Of a stretch of 38,254 bases of DNA, positions 18,542-25,985 are shown in pieces. How positions within the stretch are numbered: the first letter of the stretch is position 1; every line of letters starts with the position of its first letter. The translations under genes and the position numbers were made by a program. The DNA comes from Lachnospiraceae bacterium. GTDB lineage: Bacteria > Bacillota > Clostridia > Lachnospirales > Lachnospiraceae. Under the pieces are notes generated by a model, which worked only from the letters and a program-made list of their open reading frames with translations, had not been told where the DNA came from and ran no database searches. Where the stretch lies: NCBI GenBank assembly GCA_030526245.1, contig JAUNDD010000014.1:8123-46376 (forward strand), in the 5' to 3' direction.

Positions 18542-19927
18542 TCAATCCTCCAACGCCTTGACCATGTCCTTAAACACGCGTCCTCTGACCTCATAGCTGG
18601 GGAACATATCCCAGCTTGCGCAGGCCGGGGACAGCAGCACCGCGTCGCCCGGACGTGCCTTCCGGGTGCAGATGGCAAAGGCTTCCTCGAAGCTGTCCGC
18701 CAGCACGATGTTCTCGAAGCCGCAGAGGCGGGCTGTCTCGGCGATCTTTTCTCTGGTCTGACCGATCAGCACCAGCCAGGTCACCTGGCCGTTGAAGGCG
18801 CGGATCCATTCCTCATAGGAGGAGTTCTTGTCATATCCGCCGCCGATGAGCACCGTGGGCCGGTCCATGGCCTGGATTCCCTTGATGGCCGCATCCGGAT
18901 TGGTTCCCTTGGAGTCATTGTAGTAGACGACGCCCTTCTTTTCGGCCACATATTCGATCCGATGCTCTACCGCTGTGAAGGACAGGACCACGTGACGGAT
19001 CTCCTCCTGGGACACTCCGTAGGCCCGGGCCATGGCCACCGCGGTCATGATATTTTCATAATTGTGCAGGCCCGGCAGCTTCAACTGACGGCAGTCGAAA
19101 AGCTTTTCCCGCTGACCGTCCTTCGCAAACCAGATGGCATCCTCATGATAGAAGTAACCGTCGTCCAGCACTCTGGCGGAGCTGAAAAAGACCGCTTTGC
19201 AGTGACAGCTCTTGCCGAATTCCCGCAGCACCTCGTCCTCATAGTTGAGCACGCAGACCTCCTCTTCGGTCTGGTTCATGGTGATGCACTCCTTGACACG
19301 GATGTACTCCTCCATGGTGTGATGGCGATTCAGATGGTCCGGTGTGATGTTTGTGATGGCACTGACCACCGGATGGAACTGATCGATGGTCTCCAGCTGG
19401 AAGGAGCTCACCTCTGCAACAGACACCGTCGCCTCGGTGGACAGCAGCGCTGTCTCGGTATAGGGCTTTCCGATGTTGCCCACCACAAAGACCTGATCGT
19501 TCACCGGCGCGGTCTGCTTTTCGCAGTGATACTTTAAGATCTCACCCAGCAGCGTGGTCGTAGTAGTCTTTCCGTTGGTTCCGGTGATGGCCAGCACATC
19601 GCCGCAGCTGTTCTCGTAGGCCAGCTCCAGCTCGCCCCAGATCTTGATGCCCTGCTCCCGGATCAGATTGACACTCGGCAGATCCGTGGGCACTCCCGGC
19701 GACAGTACCGCCAGTTCCACATCCGCCAGCATCTCCTTCGTCAGCTCGCCGATCTGAACCTCCGCGGTCACTCCCTGGGGCAGCTTGCCCAGCACATCTG
19801 CCGGAGTCAGCTTGGCATTTCCATCGTAGATCACAGGTTTTGCTCCCACCTTGCTGAGCATGGAAGCCGATCCAATACCGCTGATGCCTGCGCCGAATAC
19901 AAGCACCTTCTTATCTCTCAAGTCCAT
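18542..19927 (-). CDS. murD: UDP-N-acetylmuramoyl-L-alanine:D-glutamate ligase
   Basis: Cytoplasmic ATP-dependent addition of D-Glu to UDP-MurNAc-L-Ala in peptidoglycan synthesis. The N-terminal Rossmann-like domain starts VLVFGAGISGIGSA (8-21). The P-loop is GTNGKTT (116-122). ITPDHLNRH supplies metal-ligand residues, and YYNDSKGTNPDA with the LSPACASWDMF motif are typical of MurD and not of MurC, MurE or MurF. The 461-residue length is normal. AAAGGAG lies 6 bases before the ATG. It sits downstream of an internal terminator and has a candidate promoter of its own. Confidence 0.97.
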   Translation of the reverse strand: MDLRDKKVLVFGAGISGIGSASMLSKVGAKPVIYDGNAKLTPADVLGKLPQGVTAEVQIGELTKEMLADVELAVLSPGVPTDLPSVNLIREQGIKIWGELELAYENSCGDVLAITGTNGKTTTTTLLGEILKYHCEKQTAPVNDQVFVVGNIGKPYTETALLSTEATVSVAEVSSFQLETIDQFHPVVSAITNITPDHLNRHHTMEEYIRVKECITMNQTEEEVCVLNYEDEVLREFGKSCHCKAVFFSSARVLDDGYFYHEDAIWFAKDGQREKLFDCRQLKLPGLHNYENIMTAVAMARAYGVSQEEIRHVVLSFTAVEHRIEYVAEKKGVVYYNDSKGTNPDAAIKGIQAMDRPTVLIGGGYDKNSSYEEWIRAFNGQVTWLVLIGQTREKIAETARLCGFENIVLADSFEEAFAICTRKARPGDAVLLSPACASWDMFPSYEVRGRVFKDMVKALED

Positions 19928-19956
19928 ATTTTCTCCTTTTCTATCTTGCTCTCGAT

Positions 19957-19985
19957 TTTATATCGGGCCTCCCGGGAATTTTTAA
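19957..19985 (-). promoter_or_regulatory. Candidate murD promoter
   Basis: Minus-strand TTAAAA, 17-base spacer, TATAAA, about 30 bases before murD and after the terminator. The -35 match is modest (4 of 6). Confidence 0.4.
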
Positions 19986-20018
19986 AGGATCGTCCTATCT
20001 TCCCAGTATATTGAATGC

Positions 20019-20063
20019 AAAAACAGACTGCAGCGTCTATGCAATCACACGCAAGCAGTCTGT
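20019..20063 (-). terminator. Terminator inside the division cluster, between mraY and murD
   Basis: ACAGACTGC (20055-20063) pairs perfectly with 20023-20031, with an inner GCGT/ACGC pairing in the loop, followed by TTTTT on the minus strand. It lies about 115 bases after the mraY stop codon and splits the cluster into mraZ-mraY and murD-ftsZ transcription units, unless read through. Confidence 0.85.
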
Positions 20064-20179
20064 CGATGTCTCATTCATACACAGCTAACCGCTAAGCACG
20101 TCCGACCGCAGCCATTCGTGCTCTCTCTTTCAACTGTCCATGCGCCTTCCGGCCACAGTCAAAACACAGATCTGCCAGC

Positions 20180-21145
20180 TTACAACGCCGCATACGCGAT
20201 CACGCACAGCAGCACCGTCACGATGGTGAACACGGTATCGATCCGGGTCTCGGACCAGCCGCACAGCTCAAAGTGATGATGGATCGGCGCCATCTTGAAA
20301 AAGCGCTTGCCGCCGGTCTTTCTGAAGTAGGTGACCTGGATCATGACCGAAAGCACCTCCACCAGATAGATCAGACCGAAGATCACGATGTAGATGGGCA
20401 TCTGCATCATATAGGCCGCACCGGCGATGAAACCGCCCAGAGCCAGGGAACCGGTATCGCCCATGAACACCTTGGCCGGATGAGCATTATACAGCAGGAA
20501 GCCGAACAGACCACCCACCATGGCAGCGCAGACCGGTTCGATGTTCATGCCCAGCTTCATGGAGCAGGCGAACAGGAAGGCAGCGGTGACGCTGGTGACG
20601 CCGGAGGCCAGGCCGTCCAGACCGTCGGTAAAGTTGGTGCCGTTTACGGTTCCGATCACCACAAAGTACAGCAGCACGGTGCAGAAGATCTTGGCCAGGA
20701 TACCCGACATATCCAGCACCAGTCCGCCGGTAAAGGGGATGCGCAGATCGAAGCAGGCCGGATCGTTGGTCCAGATGTACACCACGAAGATGGTGGTCAG
20801 AATGATCTGGCAGATCATCTTCTGCTTCGGCTTGAAGCCGTCCGAATCCTTTTTGACTACTTTCAGATAGTCATCCACAAATCCGATCAGACCGAAGCCG
20901 ATGGTCAGCACCAGCACCGGAATGATCCGCGGGTTGGAGCCAAGCGCCGGCAGACATCCGACGAGCACCGCCAGCAGAATGCCCAGGCCGCCCATGGTGG
21001 GGGTGCCGGTCTTTTTCAGATGGGCCTGTACCCCTTCCGTGCGCACCGTCTGTCCAAATTTCAGCTTGCGCAGAAACGGGATCAGGATCGGTCCGATTCC
21101 TGCCATCACTGCAAAGCTCAGGAACAAAGCGATGATACTTTTCAT
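20180..21145 (-). CDS. mraY: Phospho-N-acetylmuramoyl-pentapeptide transferase
   Basis: Polytopic membrane enzyme that makes lipid I from UDP-MurNAc-pentapeptide and undecaprenyl phosphate. Family motifs are KKTGTPTMGG near the N-terminus, GFVDDYLKV (Asp-Asp), NGTNFTDGLDGLA, FMGDTGSLALGG and the C-terminal APIHHHFEL. About ten hydrophobic segments are visible, and the 321-residue length is standard. The frame is open to 21193, overlapping the upstream gene, but MKSIIALFLSFA at 21145 is the usual N-terminus and follows GAGGTG closely. Confidence 0.97.
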   Translation of the reverse strand: MKSIIALFLSFAVMAGIGPILIPFLRKLKFGQTVRTEGVQAHLKKTGTPTMGGLGILLAVLVGCLPALGSNPRIIPVLVLTIGFGLIGFVDDYLKVVKKDSDGFKPKQKMICQIILTTIFVVYIWTNDPACFDLRIPFTGGLVLDMSGILAKIFCTVLLYFVVIGTVNGTNFTDGLDGLASGVTSVTAAFLFACSMKLGMNIEPVCAAMVGGLFGFLLYNAHPAKVFMGDTGSLALGGFIAGAAYMMQMPIYIVIFGLIYLVEVLSVMIQVTYFRKTGGKRFFKMAPIHHHFELCGWSETRIDTVFTIVTVLLCVIAYAAL

Positions 21146-21164
21146 TTTCACCTCATCCTTTCTG

Positions 21165-23603
21165 TCAATCTTTCTTAAATTCGTCCAGGTCATCTCCTGT
21201 CACACCGGACCAGATCGTGCCGTCCATGTCCTCTCCCTCCGGCGCGGCCGAGGGCGGAGATGCCATATTCGGATTATCCGTGCCGATCTGAGAACCGCCC
21301 GCGCCCGCCGGCTCGTCCTCACTCTCCACGGTGTCATCCACATGTCCCACCTCGTTCATCACCGCATCAAAGATGGTGCCGTCCTCGGCGATATAGGCGC
21401 CGGCGATCTCGTCGCCGCTGCTGCCCACGATCTTGCCGTCCCGGTTGACGTAGCAGCCGGTGTGGTAATAGCCGTAGGAATCGATGGCATCGAAGGTGGC
21501 GGATTTCTTATTGGGATCCCGCTTGGTCACGATATCCGCCTCGGTAATGCCCAGGAAGCTCAGCAGCTCCGGGGTCACCTCTTCGGTGGGATACAGTCCC
21601 ATGTACGGGAATACTTCCGTTGCGATCTTGCGGAACAGGACCTGAGCGTAGGAGCTGTCCGCCTGCTCATATACATTCGGTTCATCGACGACCACATAGA
21701 TGACCACCTGCGGGTCGTCCATGGGGCAGGCCCCGATGAAGGAGACCAGATATTTACCGCCGGCACGGGTACCCGTTTCCGGATCGATCTTCTCTGCCGT
21801 TCCTGTTTTACCGCCGGTAAGATAGCCCGGCACGGTGGACTTGCGTCCGGTACCTTCCCGGACCGCGGTGGTCAGATACCGGCGCAGCAGAGCGGATACC
21901 GAGGAGGATACCGGCTGCTTGAGCAGCATCTTATCCACGCTCTTTTCCACGCTGCCGTCCGCCGTCTGGATCTGACGGACCATGTGGGGCTGATAGTAAT
22001 AGCCGCCGTTGATGACCGCCGAGAAGGCTGCCAGCTCCTGCACCATACTGATGGTGAAGCCCTGTCCGAAGGAACAGGTAGCCAGCTCTACCTCGTGCAT
22101 GTTGTTGCGGCCGTAGATGACACCGGCGGTCTCGTTGGGCAGGTCGATGCCCGTGGGACGGCCGAAGCCGAAATTCTGCTGATAGTTGGTAAAGTTGGTG
22201 ATGCCCATCCGGGAGGCCACCGTCATGAGTACCACGTTGCAGGAGTTTACGATGCCGTACTCCAGGGTCTCATCCTTATGACCATAGATGTTGTCACACT
22301 TGATGGTGGTATCGGTGATGAACAGACTTCCGTCGCAGTAGAAGTTGTCACCGTCGTACTCGGCACCGCACTCCAGGGCCGACGCCACAGTAATGGGCTT
22401 GAACACGGAACCGGGCTCGTAACTCTCGGAAACACAGAAATTGCTCCACATCCCGTTCAGGGCATCGGAGTACTGCTCACTGGTCATGTTCTTAAGCTGG
22501 GCACCGGAATACAGGCCCGAGGTATTGTAGGGATCATTCAGGTTGTAGGGCGTGTTGGTGGCCATAGCCAGCACCTCGCCGCTGTTGGGATCCATCACCA
22601 CTACGCCGATGTTTTTCGCACCCTGTCCGTTGCTGTCCTCATCTCCGTAGGTGTCGTTGAATTCCTGAATGTATTTTTCCACGATCTGCTGGATGTTCAG
22701 GTCCAGCGTGGTCACGAGCCGGCGTCCGTGCTCGGGCTCGATGGTATTCTTTTCATACTCCAGCTCGGAGTTCAGGTAACCGTACACACGGCCGTCGGTT
22801 CCCTCCAGCATGCTGTTGTAGTAGTTTTCCAGACCGGTCACACCGCCGTCCGCGTTGATGAATCCCACCACGTTGCTGGCCAGGGAATCGTAGGGATAGC
22901 TGCGCTCATAGTAGGTCTCAAACCAGACACCCTGAATATTGTAGCGCGCCTTTTTCAGTGCCTTCAGCACTTCCTCGTCCTGGATCTTCAGACTCTCCTC
23001 ATCCCGGCAGGCCTTGTAATCCTCGAAGGCTTTTTTCTGTTCCTTGGTCACCATCCGGGCGATGATCCGATACTGACTGTCCCGGGTCTCTTCATCTGTA
23101 ATAAAGGTTCGAAGCTTGTCCCGGTCCAGATCAAAGATGGTATCCAGCGCCTCCAGGGTGGGTTCCAGATAATCCTTGTCCTCGTTGATGACCTTACAGT
23201 CCAGGATCACCTTGTAGTACAGGTCGCTCTTGGCCAGGGCAATGCCGTTTCGATCCACGATCTCACCACGTCTGGAGGGCAGGGTCTGGGAATCGAAGCT
23301 CTGCTGACTGAGCACCTTTCGGGCATACTGCTTGCCGTTGGTCACATTGATATAGGTGACGCGGATCAGCAGCAAAAGCAGCGCTAACAAAACAAATGCA
23401 AATGCAGTGCCAAGCCTCATTTGCATTGTGTTTTTAAATCTTCGATTTGGATATCCCCGGAAGTCCTTCTGCATCAAGCGGCTCCAGGCACTGATCTTTT
23501 CCGGCTCCTGGTTCCGGGCTACCGGTCGGATCTGTCGGTTCGAATTCGTTCCTTTTTTTGAATTCGTTCGTTTTTTTGAATTTCTGTTTTTCTTGTCAGC
23601 CAA
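21165..23603 (-). CDS. ftsI: Class B penicillin-binding protein (FtsI/SpoVD type)
   Basis: Septal transpeptidase. An Arg/Lys/Asn-rich cytoplasmic tail (1-62) precedes a membrane anchor (about 64-82) and the dimerisation domain with RRGEIVDRNG (111-120). The transpeptidase domain has all three active-site motifs: S399-V-F-K402, SCN (454-456) and KTG (599-601). No PASTA domain is seen. Instead, residues 700-760 form an unusual segment (DGKIVGSSGDEIAG, EDGTIFDAVMN) resembling the DivIB C-terminus, then an acidic Pro/Ala tail. At 812 residues it is longer than usual. The start is TTG at 23603 with GAAAGGT 8 bases before it. Position between ftsL and mraY favours the vegetative FtsI/PBP2B role over sporulation SpoVD. 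Confidence 0.93.
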   Translation of the reverse strand: MADKKNRNSKKRTNSKKGTNSNRQIRPVARNQEPEKISAWSRLMQKDFRGYPNRRFKNTMQMRLGTAFAFVLLALLLLLIRVTYINVTNGKQYARKVLSQQSFDSQTLPSRRGEIVDRNGIALAKSDLYYKVILDCKVINEDKDYLEPTLEALDTIFDLDRDKLRTFITDEETRDSQYRIIARMVTKEQKKAFEDYKACRDEESLKIQDEEVLKALKKARYNIQGVWFETYYERSYPYDSLASNVVGFINADGGVTGLENYYNSMLEGTDGRVYGYLNSELEYEKNTIEPEHGRRLVTTLDLNIQQIVEKYIQEFNDTYGDEDSNGQGAKNIGVVVMDPNSGEVLAMATNTPYNLNDPYNTSGLYSGAQLKNMTSEQYSDALNGMWSNFCVSESYEPGSVFKPITVASALECGAEYDGDNFYCDGSLFITDTTIKCDNIYGHKDETLEYGIVNSCNVVLMTVASRMGITNFTNYQQNFGFGRPTGIDLPNETAGVIYGRNNMHEVELATCSFGQGFTISMVQELAAFSAVINGGYYYQPHMVRQIQTADGSVEKSVDKMLLKQPVSSSVSALLRRYLTTAVREGTGRKSTVPGYLTGGKTGTAEKIDPETGTRAGGKYLVSFIGACPMDDPQVVIYVVVDEPNVYEQADSSYAQVLFRKIATEVFPYMGLYPTEEVTPELLSFLGITEADIVTKRDPNKKSATFDAIDSYGYYHTGCYVNRDGKIVGSSGDEIAGAYIAEDGTIFDAVMNEVGHVDDTVESEDEPAGAGGSQIGTDNPNMASPPSAAPEGEDMDGTIWSGVTGDDLDEFKKD

Positions 23604-23631
23604 TGTTTTACCTTTCGCCGTACATCATTCC

Positions 23632-24135
23632 TTAGTCCGGAATCTCCTGATACTGCTTTACAAAGTCCTCTTTAGCAGCCTCATAGCTTACGATCTGATC
23701 CTCAAAGGCATAGACCATACCGAGGCGGCTCATGGCCTCTTCCTTGACCTCTTCCAGATTGACGCCGGACATGATCCGGTTGTATTCCTCATCGTTCTCA
23801 CGACGGAGGGATGCGAGTCTGGTCTGGAGTGAGATCACGCTCTTCTGGGTCGTGGTGCACTGATACTGCCGCTTCAGATATCCAACACAGCTGAGCACCA
23901 TGATCGCAGCAACAACGGACAGAAAGAGCATATATCTCAGATTCATGCCCGGAACCTCCACCTTTCTGCGGGCCGGTGCCTGTGCTCTGCTCCCCTGTTC
24001 CTGTCTGCGGACCGGCTGCAGTGCGCGGGCGGTATTTCCCTCTGTCCACACGCCATCAAAACCACCCTGTCTGCGGCTGGTCTGTCCGGTTCCTCTCTTC
24101 GTCATTACCTGAATTTCTGCTCTCTGTGCTGCCAT
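23632..24135 (-). CDS. ftsL: FtsL-like division protein
   Basis: Small bitopic protein that forms the FtsQ-FtsL-FtsB-type complex. A basic Arg/Gln-rich cytoplasmic tail (1-65) leads to one membrane segment (about 67-87), then a coiled coil (about 92-130, with ISLQTRLASLRRENDE) and a short C-terminus. Sequence is poorly conserved in this family, so the call rests on topology and position between rsmH and ftsI. The 167 residues exceed the usual 110-120, mostly in the tail. The ribosome site at the ATG is weak (AGGGAAA), 23 bases after the rsmH stop. Confidence 0.87.
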   Translation of the reverse strand: MAAQRAEIQVMTKRGTGQTSRRQGGFDGVWTEGNTARALQPVRRQEQGSRAQAPARRKVEVPGMNLRYMLFLSVVAAIMVLSCVGYLKRQYQCTTTQKSVISLQTRLASLRRENDEEYNRIMSGVNLEEVKEEAMSRLGMVYAFEDQIVSYEAAKEDFVKQYQEIPD

Positions 24136-24158
24136 TTTCCCTGTTTATCCTATCATTT

Positions 24159-25103
24159 TTATTCCATGCTGATCCGTTCAAAGACCCTGAGCTTGGCGCT
24201 CTTGGATCTTGGATTGTACTCCATCTCTTCCTCTGACGGCAGGATCGGTTTGCGCGTCAGCTGTTTCCCCAGCGGCTTCTGTCCACATACACATACCGGA
24301 AAATTCTTCGGGCAGGTACAGGGGTTCTCCGCTTTCTTAAAGATATTTTTAACGATTCGGTCCTCCAGTGAATGGAAGGTGATCACACAGATCCTGCCTC
24401 TGTCGGAAAGCATATGGATCATGTTCCCCAGTGATTCCTCCAGCACCCGAAGTTCACCGTTTACTTCGATTCGAATTGCCTGAAAAGTCCTTTTGGCCGG
24501 GTGTCCTCCCGTTGCCCGCACCCGGGCCGGAATGGCTGCCTTTATTATTTGAATTAACTCCCCAGTTGTTTCAATTTCATGGTCGGCCCGCGCACTTACG
24601 ATGTGCTTGGCGATGTTGGCGGCGAACCGGTCTTCCCCATAGTCTCGGATGATCTTATACAATTCCTCCTGACTATAACCGTTCACCACATCCCTGGCAC
24701 ATAAGGTCTGCCTCTGGTCCATTCGCATGTCCAAAGGAGCGTCCTCCCGGTAAGTGAAGCCTCTTCCAACCTCATCCAGCTGGTAAGAAGAAACCCCCAG
24801 GTCCAAAATGACTCCATCGACTGATGAAATTCCAAGCCTTTTCAGTTCATCTACCATGTGACAATAGTTATTGCGCACTATCGTTACACGATCTTCAAAG
24901 GGTAAAAGACGTTTTGTCGCCGCTTCGATCGCCGCCGCATCCTGATCGATACCGATCAGCCTGCCCTTGTCCGAAAGCCGGCTGCAGATCTCAAAAGAAT
25001 GTCCGCCGCCGCCCAGTGTGCCATCGACGTATATCCCATCCGGACGGATGTTCAAGCCCTCAATGCACTCATCCAAAAGCACAGAACGATGTTTAAATTC
25101 CAT
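24159..25103 (-). CDS. rsmH: 16S rRNA (cytosine-1402-N4) methyltransferase
   Basis: SAM-dependent methylation of C1402 in the ribosomal P-site. The 314-residue protein starts [17 protein letters not shown], with the SAM-binding motif [11 protein letters not shown] (26-36). [19 protein letters not shown] and the ERFP-replacing [12 protein letters not shown] stretch are typical, as are [10 protein letters not shown] and the C-terminal [14 protein letters not shown] at 25103 with an AGGAGAGGAA site; an upstream in-frame start at 25130 is less likely. Follows mraZ by 149 bases. Confidence 0.97.
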   Translation of the reverse strand: MEFKHRSVLLDECIEGLNIRPDGIYVDGTLGGGGHSFEICSRLSDKGRLIGIDQDAAAIEAATKRLLPFEDRVTIVRNNYCHMVDELKRLGISSVDGVILDLGVSSYQLDEVGRGFTYREDAPLDMRMDQRQTLCARDVVNGYSQEELYKIIRDYGEDRFAANIAKHIVSARADHEIETTGELIQIIKAAIPARVRATGGHPAKRTFQAIRIEVNGELRVLEESLGNMIHMLSDRGRICVITFHSLEDRIVKNIFKKAENPCTCPKNFPVCVCGQKPLGKQLTRKPILPSEEEMEYNPRSKSAKLRVFERISME

Positions 25104-25252
25104 TTCTCTTCCTCTCCTCGTCGAAATCAAAGGTCACAGCTCACGCAGTGATCTGTAACGATCATATCACCTTCGCAACACGTCGGCCCTTTGATCTGCC
25201 TTCCTGTTTACCCTGTACTGTCACGTCCCGCAACGGGCCGCCCGTACTGACA

Positions 25253-25693
25253 CTAGATCATCATACCCAGATCTGCCATCTGCTCTGCGATCGCATTCAT
25301 ATCGCTCACATCATTATGCTCATTCCATCTGGTCTTGCTCCAGATTTCTATGCGGCTCAGCATTCCGGCCATCACGATCTCGTTATCCTGGTCCAATCCG
25401 GCAAACTCTCTGAGCGGACCCGGCAGAAGAACTCGTCCCTGCTTGTCCAGAGAAAAAGAGGTGGCACCTGCAGCAAAGAAACGTACAAATCGACGTACGC
25501 CCTCGTTGTTAAGCGGTAATGAGCGCAGCTTTTCTTCGAACTTCTGCCACTCTTCCTGTGTAAAGACAAAGAGACAGCCATCCAGCCCCTTCGTGATCCA
25601 GAACTCGTTCCCCAGCGCTTCCCGGAATTTTGGAGGTACCATCAGCCTGCCTTTGGTGTCCATTGTGTGATTGTATGCACCAGTGAACATCAT
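25253..25693 (-). CDS. mraZ: Transcriptional regulator MraZ
   Basis: First gene of the division cluster and a DNA-binding regulator of its own operon. The 146 residues contain two SpoVT/AbrB-like half-repeats: MDTKGRLMVPPKFREAL near 11-27 and LDKQGRVLLPGPLREFAGL in the second half. MMFTGAYNHT matches the usual MraZ N-terminus. Two adjacent ATGs occur, and the first (25693) is 6 bases after an AAGAAGG site; the frame continues to 25726 without a ribosome site. The operator is visible upstream. Confidence 0.96.
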   Translation of the reverse strand: MMFTGAYNHTMDTKGRLMVPPKFREALGNEFWITKGLDGCLFVFTQEEWQKFEEKLRSLPLNNEGVRRFVRFFAAGATSFSLDKQGRVLLPGPLREFAGLDQDNEIVMAGMLSRIEIWSKTRWNEHNDVSDMNAIAEQMADLGMMI

Positions 25694-25775
25694 AAACTGC
25701 CTTCTTTCATGTGAGCCAAATTCCATTCAATTGGCCCCAGAGAACCTCTTTCAGGGCTTTTTTCAGGTTTTTTGT

Positions 25776-25800
25776 CCCACATTTGACCACTTTTTACCAC
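25776..25800 (-). promoter_or_regulatory. MraZ-binding repeats (MraZ box)
   Basis: Three direct repeats on the minus strand, GTGGT, GTGGT and GTGGG, each separated by exactly 5 bases. This is the known layout of MraZ operators (TGGG/GTGG repeats with 5-base spacers). They begin just after the predicted transcription start, so MraZ bound here would block or modulate initiation. Confidence 0.9.
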
Positions 25801-25810
25801 TTACGAGCTT

Positions 25811-25839
25811 ATTCTAAAGCATATCAGGGGTTTCCGCAA
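25811..25839 (-). promoter_or_regulatory. Predicted promoter of the mraZ cluster
   Basis: Minus-strand TTGCGG, 17-base spacer, TAGAAT, immediately upstream of the MraZ box, giving a leader of roughly 110 bases. Confidence 0.7.
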
Positions 25840-25938
25840 GAGAACGTGCGTTCTTTGGAGTGCTTTTTCACATGTGCCGAGGCGCGGGCTGTACCTGAGG
25901 TCGCTCACGAATGCTCGTTCGTTGCTTGTTATGCCCAC

Positions 25939-25973
25939 AAAAAAGACCCCCGGAGTAAACACTCCGAAGGTCT
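25939..25973 (-). terminator. Terminator after the alarmone synthetase gene
   Basis: 13-bp stem (25961-25973 with 25944-25956, two G-U pairs), 4-base loop, then TTTTTT on the minus strand, 13 bases after the stop codon. Confidence 0.95.
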
Positions 25974-25985
25974 AAAACGTCATAT

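Noticed and set aside
21165-21470. PASTA domain at the PBP C-terminus, marking sporulation SpoVD
   Set aside because: The expected PASTA pattern is not visible; the segment instead resembles the DivIB tail.
20901-23387. 828-codon open frame antisense to the PBP gene
   Set aside because: It mirrors a real gene with full catalytic motifs; GC-rich third positions leave the opposite strand open. The same applies to long antisense frames at 5513-6790, 26058-28073 and 32693-34234.
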